Source: Akkermansia muciniphila (GTDB lineage: Bacteria > Pseudomonadota > Gammaproteobacteria > Burkholderiales > Burkholderiaceae_C). From it: a DNA stretch of 64,000 bases. The notes under the pieces are model-generated. The model was given only the letters and a program-made list of their open reading frames with translations, ran no database searches and was not told where the DNA came from. The stretch's first letter is position 1. Each line of letters begins with the position of its first letter. The stretch lies in the NCBI GenBank assembly GCA_943331105.2, contig CALQKH020000003.1, forward strand, positions 248,001-312,000, in the 5' to 3' direction. The position numbers and the translations under genes were made by a program. Shown here piece after piece: positions 18,301-25,523 of this stretch.

Positions 18301-20239
18301 GCGTCAACCAAACAGGGCTGGCGTTCAGGTCACCCGAAGCCAATGTGCGCGTGACGTTGTCTGCACCTGGGCCCCACGCCACCACAAATTTATCGGTGAG
18401 GTAGGACTCTGGCACCAAGGAATAAGACCAATCGTGCGTGGCATTGTCTATGGCGTCCGCATCGATCACACTGACGGCATAAAACCTTTTGAGGGCGCCA
18501 CCGGGAGAGACGGTATCGGTGGTGAAAAAACGCGCAGCAGACGCAGGCATCAAAAAGTAAGACGACTTGGTTGTGCTGTTCGACGCCCAAGTGGTGCCGC
18601 TGGAGCCTGTGGTCGCGATCGTGCCGCTGCCAAAGGCTGTCTCGTACTGAATGTTGGCGCCCTCGGGGTTGTAAATGACCACATAAGCTGGGTTGGCCGT
18701 GAGGGTGGTGCCCACAGGGGCGTAATAACTGCTGGCCCACTGCTCGTCAGCCGTCAGTGCAAACCATCGGTTTTCATAAGAAGAAGCCACATCGCCGGCG
18801 ATGAGGTAGACACCGACGCCTTTGTCTGCTGTGACTTTGGCGCCTGCATTCAAACCGCCATTGACAAAGTAGCTTTGGCCTTCATTGAGGATGACCGTGA
18901 TGTCGGTCGAGCCATTGCCGTCTTTGTCTATGTTGACGACGGTGTTGTCTTGGGTGGCCATGATGTGGGCCGAGGTGTATTCAAACAGCTTGTTGGTGCC
19001 CACGGCGACGGTTTCGATGTTTTGCCCCACTGGCAAGGTGTAGACCTTGCCGGCGTTGCCCGAATCGATGACGTTCACCGCACCCGCCAAAACAGTGCCC
19101 GGTGTGGACGACCATCCTGCGCGAGTCACAGAGATGGCTTTGGTCGATCCCACTTTGTCACGACCATCAAAATCCACCGTTGCAGGCGTTGTGGGATTGA
19201 CTGCGTTGCTCAAAATGATGCTCTGGCCAGTGACACGGATACCCGTTCCGCTGACAGCGGCCTCAGTGTTGTTTTGGATGCCATCGCGGCTGGTGTCCAC
19301 AAACCAACCATTGTTGTAAGTCCATACCCGGGTGGTCGCTTGGGTGGGGTTGCTGATGCTGGTTTCGTAACCATCCTCCCACTGGTCATACACCACCACG
19401 GTGCCGTTGCTGGTGGCCGTGATCGCAATGACCGTTTGAATATTGCCTGTGACCTGGGTGTTGATCGCCTTCAAGGCCGTTTGAATATTGGCTTCAGCCA
19501 AAGGCACATAGTGGGTTTGCGAAATCGCATACGGCACGGAGGCCTCGCCCCAAACAGTCTGCCCATTCACCTGAAGGGCCAAGCGGTCATCTTCGCTGCC
19601 AGCGGTCACGGCGTTGCCTGCCGGGTTCACCACCAGCGATGCAAACGCGTGGCCCTCGTCGCCTGTGCTGTCTTGCCCGGGGTTCAGCCAGGTGTCCATG
19701 GCGTGGCCCAATTCTTCGATCAACACCAAGCCAATGGTTTGGCTGTTGGCTTCTTTCGCCACCCAGTCGGCATTCAAATAAATCACTTGCTTGCCCGACA
19801 AGCCTTGGTCTGCAAATGCACCGGCAATGCCCTGCATTTGCGACGCACTGAGCAACTCCACCGGAAGGCTGATTTCACCGCTTTGAATGGCTACAACCAT
19901 GGCGTCATAAGCCGAAGACCACTGGTCACTGGGCACGGCATCTTGGCGACCACAGTCAAAAATAGCAAACAGTTGCTGCTTGGCCTCGGGTCGGGCTAAA
20001 AAGTCGACCACCATTTTTTGAGCGTCAGCTTGGGCTTGGGCCAAGGCAACCGGTGCGGCCGGTGCCAACAAGTCAAACAACTTGGCGGTCGCTGCATCGG
20101 ATTCGCGACTGGTTTCAATGACCGCATCCACCACCTGCAACGCATCCGCCACCGCCGCCCCGTCAAACATGAAGCGCTGCTCCAGCGCCATCAAGCCGCT
20201 GGCGCGGCGGGTCAGTCCAAGGTTCTTACTTTTTGACAT
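12392..20239 (-). CDS. Giant LEPR-XLL-like surface protein with Ig/Calx-beta-type repeats
   Basis: A 2615-residue protein, probably exported and cell-surface. The N-terminus has LEQRFMFDGAAV (19-30), a variant of the LEPR-x-(L/M)FDGA motif of large type I-like substrates; there is no Sec signal. Residues about 70-205 are a globular region with IEELGHAMDTWLN and GDEGHAF, resembling a dead zinc-protease domain. Then come a region like IgGFc-binding N-terminal domains (about 250-640), a DUF11-like repeat, Ig/cadherin-like repeats of the type VDFFNSTFDSTRVNFTEG, and Calx-beta-like repeats. The C-terminus has an LPSWVQFEP module and a basic Ala/Arg/Glu tail. No RTX nonapeptides are seen. AAGGAA (20246-20251) precedes the ATG, which lies one base after the upstream stop. 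Confidence 0.88.
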   Translation of the reverse strand: MSKSKNLGLTRRASGLMALEQRFMFDGAAVADALQVVDAVIETSRESDAATAKLFDLLAPAAPVALAQAQADAQKMVVDFLARPEAKQQLFAIFDCGRQDAVPSDQWSSAYDAMVVAIQSGEISLPVELLSASQMQGIAGAFADQGLSGKQVIYLNADWVAKEANSQTIGLVLIEELGHAMDTWLNPGQDSTGDEGHAFASLVVNPAGNAVTAGSEDDRLALQVNGQTVWGEASVPYAISQTHYVPLAEANIQTALKAINTQVTGNIQTVIAITATSNGTVVVYDQWEDGYETSISNPTQATTRVWTYNNGWFVDTSRDGIQNNTEAAVSGTGIRVTGQSIILSNAVNPTTPATVDFDGRDKVGSTKAISVTRAGWSSTPGTVLAGAVNVIDSGNAGKVYTLPVGQNIETVAVGTNKLFEYTSAHIMATQDNTVVNIDKDGNGSTDITVILNEGQSYFVNGGLNAGAKVTADKGVGVYLIAGDVASSYENRWFALTADEQWASSYYAPVGTTLTANPAYVVIYNPEGANIQYETAFGSGTIATTGSSGTTWASNSTTKSSYFLMPASAARFFTTDTVSPGGALKRFYAVSVIDADAIDNATHDWSYSLVPESYLTDKFVVAWGPGADNVTRTLASGDLNASPVWLTPVNNAWIYVDSTTVQLRDGAGNLISGTVTAATANDPARTRFAVNKLQSYRLFDTSDKDQTGLTVYTLDGTLLTAAWGEDPSIAGPGTPYLDMGTTVTPFPDYVLSKESVENNPADTNTTVELGEEVKYTVRLTNRAVIDLFNVVLKDAVTPTDSATYVQDSMVLTVFRPDGTRAWKIEGGLQTIYAGDGTGIDGTTANTSLTGTPSLFTSVGYSISDFDPRTAGTNDGLQRGAAVEITYRVTVRSSINKALSDSDYTITNSVNMTGTGVSKSKENVIPLNVNVTDGEVFFMRSDFSATAASFESGNTLGLRVVDGDQNKNAAAAETVTVTVAKTNSSETESVTLTETGANTGIFQNTLLTNGTDTTNNNGTLKLLSGETIQVTYSDPTSGQTGSALGIDNAINWGITPTTYTSGTNTNLKTAVGVAAPPPTPTDGRVDFFNSTFDSTRVNFTEGSTLGIRVTDADQASRTSLQVTVINTTTNEREVVTLTRTDSVNGVFQGTLLTTTLATDAANNSGKLRTALGHVLQVDYTDPVTGTSTDNPTTPGTLPNRDTATVTFIKSLYLSADAVSGDRTGDLDRHAPGDASHSDTDTDRTAAIVVSASTSSSEESFSSAALNGGTGWIGSWIESDSTQDATSDNVRILPNITTTGNFALQLNGGGSSGSPRSLTREFAALTAASSIDFDYQLRGLDSGDTGLRVEYSANGSSWVLAGTVKGFRNSGGTESDFTSYPSNSAISGNQNGVVAVSQSTLPVGTRFIRFTLASSRNSDDVYIDNISISPASGGVAAPGTFTQAIPMATAIGLPASGLVNVTTFVRAETGLTSGTYAGITAALTYSASGSEVTIASLGSATYSETTSTSGVGTLTWSGELSSGLTIPKGASVKLVITNNVASSSFQIDYDSSTTPSRIDLPVTNVIQVVDVDGVDSDNDGVTENNGVVAGVQEIGFFDRPFSVGGNQISTGSIDAGGTVYLRVKVMDPFGAYDITSLKLSIDGPGVTGDLGMVTPVSASVVGSPAAGDTYKIFEYVWQTLNQIGEYTITATAAEGYENTISDVATGSFIVTARDLGTPSITQFITSAGADAGANYSAGAPAHLRVTDLDEASSVAGKTVTATVNGATVTLTQTGANTGVFQAALPSPFNSLAAGAVLLASYTDPNDGSDSSNDDIRVPATVANNAPVARPNAYTANESTPIAGNSITNPDADTDPDGHALTVIGIGGQGVAATGNTLLTLASGATVSINAAGAFTFNANGAFDYLNQGESATQTVSYTISDGNGGTSTSDLTFTITGVTLLPTVAIEVSPAGISEGDGSETTAMIFRVNLIGDALPTASSVTIRLSGAANPSDYLLKDAAGALISPNGSGDFVLSIAAGQISSFFTVDPVGDTVFEGAETVVATITAATTNTSVALTVTTSIASGTIYDDGSLLIPGDATSGAYDDDRTLSVVGGVVFNEASPYATFTVTGVVGYAVNLALGNDSDASTANATISGFSFEYSTNGGTSWTTYSWNGSGGDRPTVPVSGTILVRVNIASEQDSPFEGAETFTLTASYATNSATTSTAADTITDDGTGRMDRNGDGDITDANEGTGPGAGFDDDRAITVSGLDDVSEGSNAVFKIELEAAKNGPTEISLVLSNERATDNDYSTAITAYYLNNGSVVDLPVVNGKIMLPAGITSFFVRVPTVSDSNFEGPEDFRLTATVTGGKSGSDTSTILDDGNGRIYDLLGANPSGPGDDDGLKPAALPPTPPAPSVPAAPPAALVAPLPVVVPAQSFASALTPLAQTLGRADPPMSMPDAVTSGSGYQIPVSETAPVGLNLFQGVTDQFIQSTNVTTRISLPFDAFIHSSKDAVIRLQAKQSDDSNLPSWVQFEPATGVFIVTPPAGFKGKLDLKVLARDDDGREAVAMFQMFIGEQTAPQAQSRDSFSEKLKMAGKRQITLVRVADGAHKAPVREAAPAREAAAVRESAPVRVRAG
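12581..12815 (-). other. C-terminal LPxW module of the LEPR-XLL-like protein
   Basis: About 78 residues with the order ISLPFDAF, then SNLPSWVQFEPATGVFIVTPP, then a closing strand VAMFQMFIG. It resembles the short cadherin/putative-Ig modules that carry Leu-Pro-x-Trp. Counterparts lie at the C-termini of the bactofilin-like protein and the FhaB-like protein in the other operon. A 62-residue basic tail follows. Confidence 0.65.
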
Positions 20240-20251
20240 ATCACTTTCCTT
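20237..20251 (-). promoter_or_regulatory. Ribosome site and start of the giant-protein gene inside the end of the adaptor gene
   Basis: AAGGAA (20246-20251) lies within the last codons of the upstream adaptor gene, six bases before the ATG at 20239. The adaptor stop (20243-20241) and this ATG are separated by one base, so translation is probably coupled. This fixes the start at 20239 rather than a longer reading to 20278. Confidence 0.75.
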
Positions 20252-21041
20252 CGGGCGGGTTGAGCAGCGCCTTGCCACTCATGCCGGCCATCAATTCGGG
20301 GTGGCGGCCACTGATGGTGGCGGCCACTTTCACCGTCTGGCTGACCGGGTCCACACGCGCTGCAATGCGCGTAAAACGGGCCGGATAGCTCTTGCGGGTT
20401 TCATCGATTTGCACTTGAAATGCTCTGCCCACCCGCAGCCACTGCAGCCAAACGGAGGGCACCAAAAATTCCAGCTCCAGCACGCTGTCGTCCAAGATGT
20501 CCAGCATGGCCTGGCCCGGCTGCACATATTGCTGCTCGCGCACCCTTTGTTCGGCCACACGGCCCGCAAACGGTGCGCTCACTTGGCACTTGTCCAGCAC
20601 CGCTTGGTGCGCACCCAGTTCGGCTTTGGCTTTGTTGGCCGCCGACTTGGACAGATCCAGCTCCAACTGGCCCACCACGTTGAGTTGCTCCAGCCGCAAG
20701 TTCGCTTGCAAGGTCTGCGCAGCCCCCTCCAGCTCCGCTTGGGCTTTGTCCAATTGGGCTTTTTGCAATGAGCAGTCAAACTCCACCAGCATCTGCCCAG
20801 CCTTGAACACGCCACCCTCGGAAACCCCAATGGCCGATACCTTGGCACCGATTTCGGCAGCGATGGTCGTGTAACGGCGCGGCATCAATTGCGCGCGGAT
20901 CTCCTGGCGAACCACGAGCGGGGCCGTCACCGGGGCCGCGGCCCGAGCCGCAAGCGCAGTGGCAGGCGCCGGGGGGGGCGCCACTTGGGCATGCGCCCAA
21001 GCCAAACTCAAGCCCAGCAGGCCCACTGCAGCTGAGCGCAT
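20241..21041 (-). CDS. Periplasmic HlyD/RND-type adaptor subunit
   Basis: A 266-residue membrane-fusion adaptor. MRSAAVGLLGLSLAWAHA is a cleavable signal peptide (cut after about residue 18). After it come the opening strand LVVRQEIRAQL, a lipoyl-like half VSAIGVSEGGVFKAGQMLVEFD, a coiled coil around LQKAQLDKAQAELEGAAQTL, the returning half CQVSAPFAGRVAEQRVREQQYV, and a beta-barrel to the end. It lacks a membrane anchor and is shorter than RND adaptors (about 380 residues). The ATG at 21041 shares one base with the stop of the outer-membrane factor gene (TGATG). Likely role: periplasmic bridge between the outer-membrane lipoprotein channel and the two membrane-anchored adaptors encoded downstream. 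Confidence 0.85.
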   Translation of the reverse strand: MRSAAVGLLGLSLAWAHAQVAPPPAPATALAARAAAPVTAPLVVRQEIRAQLMPRRYTTIAAEIGAKVSAIGVSEGGVFKAGQMLVEFDCSLQKAQLDKAQAELEGAAQTLQANLRLEQLNVVGQLELDLSKSAANKAKAELGAHQAVLDKCQVSAPFAGRVAEQRVREQQYVQPGQAMLDILDDSVLELEFLVPSVWLQWLRVGRAFQVQIDETRKSYPARFTRIAARVDPVSQTVKVAATISGRHPELMAGMSGKALLNPPEGK

Positions 21042-22585
21042 CACTTGCCCGCCTTGGTGCCTTGGGCGATTTGCTGCCATGGCGCCTTGGAACGCGTGAT
21101 CTGCTCGGTCAGCTCATTCAGGGGCAATTCATGCGTGCTGCCAATTTGGGGCTCCAGACCCAAGGTGGCCAGCATGCGGTTTTCTGCCACTTGCACCTGA
21201 GCCAATGCCTGGTAGCGGCGCAACAGGCTCAAGATGGACGCGGTCTCGGTGGTGACCACATCCAACTTGCTTTGGGCCTGCACCGACTGGCGTGTGCGCA
21301 TGATTTGGGCAATTTTGTTGTCGGTGTCATAGATGGCATCGGCCCGATCAAACTGGCTGCGCGCATTGATCACCTGCAAGCGCGACAAGTGCACCTGGGT
21401 CAACACGGCCGCCTGGGTGGCCACACGGCGTTGGTCGGCCAGGGCCACACCGGCTTCGGACAGCTTCATCTGCGTGCCGGCCGTCAACAGGTTCATCAAG
21501 TTGAAGGACAACTGCACACCGGCTTCGTTCCAGTTGTTGCTCATCAGGTAGCTGTCGGTGTTGTACTTGGCGCCGTAGTTGAAGCTCAAGTTGGGGAACA
21601 TGCGCAAGATGGTGCGGCGTGTTTCTTCTCGGGCAATGCGGCTGTTGTAGTGTTGCTCGCGCAAATCGGGGTTGTTGAGCAGGGCCACTTCTTCCAGCTT
21701 GTCCACCGCCACTTTGGTCACTTCGTCATCGATGTTTTTCAGGTCGGTGGTGGCAATCTGAATGCCCTGACCCGCAGGGGCATTGATGAGCGCGGCCAAG
21801 TCCACTTGCGCAGACGACAACTCTTGGTTGATGTTTTCCAGCAAGCGCAGGTTTTCCAGCAACTGGCGCTGGTAGCGTAGGGGCTCCAGCGGGTTGCGCA
21901 CGCGCTCACCCGAGGCTTTGCGCGAATCGGTCAGGGCTTCTTCGGCCAAGGCGATGGTTTTTTGCACATCGGCTTTGAGCAACTGGGCGCTGGCGGCACG
22001 CCAGTAGGCGGTGCGCACGTCTTGCATCAGCAAGTGCATGGCTTTACGGCGCTTTTCGCCGGCAATCAAAAACCGGTCGGCCTGCTGCTTGGCGCCGTAA
22101 TAACCCAGGCCCAGGTCCAACATGCTCCAGGTCAAACCCAGGTCATTGGTCGAAAAGCTGCGTGCCGAGGTGGTCGCCGGAGCACGTGAGCGGTCAGGTG
22201 TTTCTGATGGGAATGTGCTGCTGTAAGTGAAGCGGGCACTGTCACGCTCGGTGTAACCCGCCTGGGCCATGATTTTGGGCAGCATGTCGAACTTGCTGAC
22301 ATCCATCTGCCCCCGGGCCAAGGCCTCTTCCATCATGCGCGAGCGGCGGTCCAGGTTGTATTTCAGGGCACGCGCCAAAGCCTCTTCCAGGGTCAAAGGG
22401 CCATTCAACGGCGCCACATCTTTGCGAATGCTTTCCCCGTCTTTTTGGATTTGCGAGGCCATTTCTTGGGGTGCCACGGCCACAGGCTGCACGCTGGCAC
22501 AGCCCACTGCCGCCGCGCAGGCCAATGCAAGCAGGCTCAGGCGAAGTGGACGGTGGAATTGGGGGGTAAGGGTGGGCGTGTGCAT
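21041..22585 (-). CDS. TolC-type outer-membrane factor, lipoprotein
   Basis: A 514-residue outer-membrane efflux/secretion channel. The N-terminus has a lipoprotein signal with the cleavage site AAVGC, making Cys29 the lipidated residue. Two TolC repeats follow: LTLEEALARALKYNLDRRSRM with long helices and SMLDLGLGYYGAKQQADRF in the first half; EEVALLNNPDLREQHYNSRI and LSFNLMNLLTAGTQMKLSEAG in the second. The ATG at 22585 has an AGGAAA-type ribosome site (about 22594-22600). It is the first gene of the five-gene export operon, divergent from the sensor kinase. It should form the exit duct for the giant protein encoded two genes downstream. Confidence 0.92.
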   Translation of the reverse strand: MHTPTLTPQFHRPLRLSLLALACAAAVGCASVQPVAVAPQEMASQIQKDGESIRKDVAPLNGPLTLEEALARALKYNLDRRSRMMEEALARGQMDVSKFDMLPKIMAQAGYTERDSARFTYSSTFPSETPDRSRAPATTSARSFSTNDLGLTWSMLDLGLGYYGAKQQADRFLIAGEKRRKAMHLLMQDVRTAYWRAASAQLLKADVQKTIALAEEALTDSRKASGERVRNPLEPLRYQRQLLENLRLLENINQELSSAQVDLAALINAPAGQGIQIATTDLKNIDDEVTKVAVDKLEEVALLNNPDLREQHYNSRIAREETRRTILRMFPNLSFNYGAKYNTDSYLMSNNWNEAGVQLSFNLMNLLTAGTQMKLSEAGVALADQRRVATQAAVLTQVHLSRLQVINARSQFDRADAIYDTDNKIAQIMRTRQSVQAQSKLDVVTTETASILSLLRRYQALAQVQVAENRMLATLGLEPQIGSTHELPLNELTEQITRSKAPWQQIAQGTKAGK

Positions 22586-22750
22586 GGGGATTTTTCCTAT
22601 TTTTGTGGACTGGTTCAGGCTTTTTACCTTCGCAGTAACTCACATGGTAAATTTGATAAAAGTACGATAAAACATTTAACTGTAGCTAATCTAAATAAAT
22701 CCAAACAAATTCAATAAAAACAAAACTCGAATTTATCTCTGTGCCCATTC
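22586..22750. promoter_or_regulatory. AT-rich divergent promoter region with 10-11 bp spaced direct repeats
   Basis: GATAAAA occurs at 22655-22661 and 22666-22672, exactly 11 bp apart. CTAAATAAAT (22691-22700), CCAAACAAAT (22701-22710) and TCAATAAAAA (22711-22720) are three adjoining 10-bp units. Repeats spaced by one helical turn are the usual form of OmpR/PhoB-type operators, and an OmpR-type regulator gene lies nearby, so this is a good candidate site controlling both the export operon and the kinase/regulator pair. No reliable -35/-10 pair could be assigned. Confidence 0.5.
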
Positions 22751-24709
22751 ATGGTTAACCCAACACCCCCAGCTGATCTCAAAAAAAATGCGTTCATTAA
22801 TTTTGTTTTTCGCTGGATATTGAGTTTTTTTTGCTTATTCATGCTGTCGGGCCATGTGCTGGCCAGAGACCACGTCAGTCAGCGGGCCTGGCTGGACGAT
22901 CCCAGCGCGCAGCTGAGCTGGGAAGAGGTACAAACGCTTCCACTTGAGCCTTTCAGCGGCATGCTCAGCCGAGGTTTTGGTCACTCGGCCATTTGGCTCA
23001 AGCTGCGCATTGACCCTTTCAAAACTTCGCCTTCTCAACAAGACCCCGATCGTCTGGTGATGCGCATCCGCCCGGTGTATTTGGATGACATACAGGTTTA
23101 TGACCCCCTGGCACCGAACGGTTTGGCGGGCCAAATCGGCGACTTGCAGCACCCAGGCCATCAAACTTTTCGGGGCTTGGACATGATGCTGCCCATTGCC
23201 CGTGGCGAGCAATCTCGTGACATTTGGTTGAGATTGGCCTCGACCAGCACACGGCAAATCGAAGTCGGTGTGTTCAACGTCGAGGACCTGTCGGGGCGCA
23301 TCCTGAAGCAATCGCTGGTCTTTGCGGGTTATTTGGGTTTGGTGGCCCTGCTGGCGGTCTGGGGGCTGGTCTATTGGGTTTTCGGTCGCGAGGCCTTGAT
23401 CGGTGCTTTTGGCCTCAAACAAGTGTTTGCTTTGCTCTTTGCCACCGCCTCACTGGGGCACCTGCGGGCCTTTTGGCCAGACCCATGGCCGGCTTCGCTG
23501 CTCAACCAGCTGACCAGCATTTTCAGCATCATGGCCGTGAGCACCGCCGTTTTTTTCCATGTGCTGCTGATCCGGGATTTCAAGCCACCTGTCTGGCTTA
23601 GGCGATTGCTCTGGGCATTGTTGGCCCTGCTCCCGGTCAAGCTGCTCATCTTGGCCCTGGGCTGGCCCACCTTGGCGCTGCAGATCAACATGCACGAAGT
23701 CTTGTTGACCCCCCTGTTTTTTTTGCTCTCCGTTTTGCTGTGCAAGGGCTGGGATCAAGCCACCCCCGAACACCCGGCGCTGTCCAAACCGGTGGTCGTT
23801 GGGTTTTACATCACCATGACCAGCTTTTTATTGGTCGCCGCTTTGCCCGCCCTGGGCTGGGTCTCGGGCACCGAAATCGGGCTTTACATTGTGCAGGCGC
23901 ACGGCTTGCTGACTGCCTTTTTGATCCTGCTGATGCTGCAGTACCGTGCCCATGTCATCAAACGCAATCAGAGCCAAACCGCCCTTGCATTTGAGCGTTC
24001 ATTGCTGCAATCGCAGCAAGACAGGCGAATGCTGGAGGAACAAGAAAAGTTGCTCACCATGCTGGCCCATGAGCTCAAAACTCCGCTGGCGACCATGACC
24101 ATGAGGCTGGATGCCAGTGCCAGCGGCAGCCCCCAAATCAGGCAAGCCATCCGTGAAATGAACAACGTGATCGAACGTTGTTTACAAATTACACAATTTG
24201 GCGACCGCAGGTTGGTGGCCCGAACTGCGCCTTTGGACTTGGTCAACACCTTGGACCAGGCCATCGCAGCCTGCACGCAAGCCCAACGCATCGAGCTGCA
24301 AGCCCATGGCCCCATCAAGGCAGATTCAGATTCCCAACTGGTTTTCATCATCCTGCACAACTTGATTGAAAACGCCTGCAAATACGGCGCCCCCAACGAA
24401 GCCATCAGGGTGACAGCGCATGTCCCGCCAACCGCCATACCGCCCATTGCGCTCATAGAAGTCATCAACCCGCCGGGCCCTTCGGGCTGGCCCGAAGCCG
24501 ACAAACTGTTTGAAAAGTATTACCGAAGCCCCCACGCGCGTCGTCAAGCCGGAACGGGACTCGGCTTGTTTTTGGAGCGCCAACTTGCCCAGGTCCTGGG
24601 TGGCCATGTCGACTACGAGCCCCAAGACGGGTGCATCCGTTTTGTTGTTCGCATCCCTTTAGAAGCAATCAACGCCACGCCCGTCAGTCCTGAATCCCAT
24701 TTGGGTTGA
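22751..24709 (+). CDS. Sensor histidine kinase with 7TMR-DISM input domain
   Basis: A 652-residue inner-membrane kinase. After an N-terminal hydrophobic signal (about 21-38) there is a periplasmic 7TMR-DISM extracellular domain (about 40-180, with GHSAIWLKLRI and DIWLRLAST), then seven membrane segments (about 188-397), a short coiled coil, and a HisKA domain with the phospho-acceptor His440 in LTMLAHELKTPLATM. The ATPase domain has the N-box HNLIENACKYG (Asn541) and the G-box AGTGLGLFLERQL. The extracellular domain family often binds carbohydrate-like ligands. The gene is followed by the response regulator and is divergent from the export operon. No ribosome site is seen before the ATG at 22751. 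Confidence 0.93.
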   Translation: MVNPTPPADLKKNAFINFVFRWILSFFCLFMLSGHVLARDHVSQRAWLDDPSAQLSWEEVQTLPLEPFSGMLSRGFGHSAIWLKLRIDPFKTSPSQQDPDRLVMRIRPVYLDDIQVYDPLAPNGLAGQIGDLQHPGHQTFRGLDMMLPIARGEQSRDIWLRLASTSTRQIEVGVFNVEDLSGRILKQSLVFAGYLGLVALLAVWGLVYWVFGREALIGAFGLKQVFALLFATASLGHLRAFWPDPWPASLLNQLTSIFSIMAVSTAVFFHVLLIRDFKPPVWLRRLLWALLALLPVKLLILALGWPTLALQINMHEVLLTPLFFLLSVLLCKGWDQATPEHPALSKPVVVGFYITMTSFLLVAALPALGWVSGTEIGLYIVQAHGLLTAFLILLMLQYRAHVIKRNQSQTALAFERSLLQSQQDRRMLEEQEKLLTMLAHELKTPLATMTMRLDASASGSPQIRQAIREMNNVIERCLQITQFGDRRLVARTAPLDLVNTLDQAIAACTQAQRIELQAHGPIKADSDSQLVFIILHNLIENACKYGAPNEAIRVTAHVPPTAIPPIALIEVINPPGPSGWPEADKLFEKYYRSPHARRQAGTGLGLFLERQLAQVLGGHVDYEPQDGCIRFVVRIPLEAINATPVSPESHLG

Positions 24710-24765
24710 TTTGTAAAACCGGACGTTTGAATTTTTATGATCTATCGGTTTTATCAATTTATCAA

Positions 24766-25476
24766 ATGCTCCACACCATGACGCCATCGCCTTTGCTTCA
24801 AATAATGGTGGTCGAAGACAACGACAGTTTGCGAGAGGCCACCGTTGACTTCTTGATTCAGCAAGGCCACCAGGTCACCGGGGTGGTTTGTGCAGAAGAT
24901 GTGGACGACACCCCTACACGCGACCTGCCTGATTTGTACCTGATTGACGTCAACCTGCCAGGCGAGGACGGTTTCAGCTTGTCCGCCCGCATTCGAAAAA
25001 GCCAACCTAGAACCGGCATCGTGATGCTGACCGCTCGCTCCCAGCTCAGTGACCGGTTAACTGGCTGGGATTGCGGTGCCGACAATTACCTGATCAAACC
25101 CGTCGAAAAATCTGAACTATTGGCTTGTTTGAATAACCTGGGGCGACGCCTGAAACAAGCTGCACCCGCACGCCAAACTGGCTTGGTACTTGACCGTCAA
25201 ACCCTCTCCCTGACGGGGCCGCAGGGACGGGTATCACTGACCTTTGCTGAAACCCAGCTCCTGGCAGCGCTGAGCAGGGCCGCTGGACAAAAACTGGAGC
25301 GCTGGCAAGCCATGCAACTGGTGGACAGCAAGGACAAAGGCCTGTTACCCGCCAATTTGGAAATGCGCATCAGCGCACTGCGCAAAAAACTCACCGCATG
25401 CGGTGCCCCTGCAAACGCGATCCAGACCTTGCGCTCGTTTGGGTACAGCCTCAGCTGCGAAATCCAGCTGACCTGA
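24766..25476 (+). CDS. OmpR/PhoB-family response regulator
   Basis: A 236-residue DNA-binding regulator. The receiver domain has the acidic pair in MVVEDND, phospho-acceptor Asp61 in DLYLIDVNLPGEDG, Thr89, and Lys111 in NYLIKPVEKSE. The C-terminal winged helix follows (TFAETQLLAALSRAAGQ, ISALRKKL, then IQTLRSFGYSLS). The ATG at 24766 is taken; an ATG at 24778 is equally possible and an upstream TTG near 24706 is unlikely. It is the partner of the histidine kinase just upstream, 56 bases away. Its probable targets, by position, are the divergent export operon and perhaps the two-partner secretion operon; this is inference. Confidence 0.93.
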   Translation: MLHTMTPSPLLQIMVVEDNDSLREATVDFLIQQGHQVTGVVCAEDVDDTPTRDLPDLYLIDVNLPGEDGFSLSARIRKSQPRTGIVMLTARSQLSDRLTGWDCGADNYLIKPVEKSELLACLNNLGRRLKQAAPARQTGLVLDRQTLSLTGPQGRVSLTFAETQLLAALSRAAGQKLERWQAMQLVDSKDKGLLPANLEMRISALRKKLTACGAPANAIQTLRSFGYSLSCEIQLT

Positions 25477-25489
25477 GACTTCGCAGCCG

Positions 25490-25515
25490 GCCGTGACACC
25501 TTGCGGCGTCACGGC
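25490..25515. terminator. Hairpin between convergent response regulator and FhaB-like gene
   Basis: GCCGTGACACC (25490-25500) pairs with GGCGTCACGGC (25505-25515) around TTGC, with one A-C mismatch. It lies between the two convergent stops (25476 and 25524). There is no clear T-run, so it may act as a weak bidirectional terminator. Confidence 0.55.
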
Positions 25516-25523
25516 CATCGGGT

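Noticed and set aside
19703-19717. Active zinc protease in the LEPR-XLL-like protein
   Set aside because: The motif is EELGH, so the first metal-binding His of HExxH is missing.
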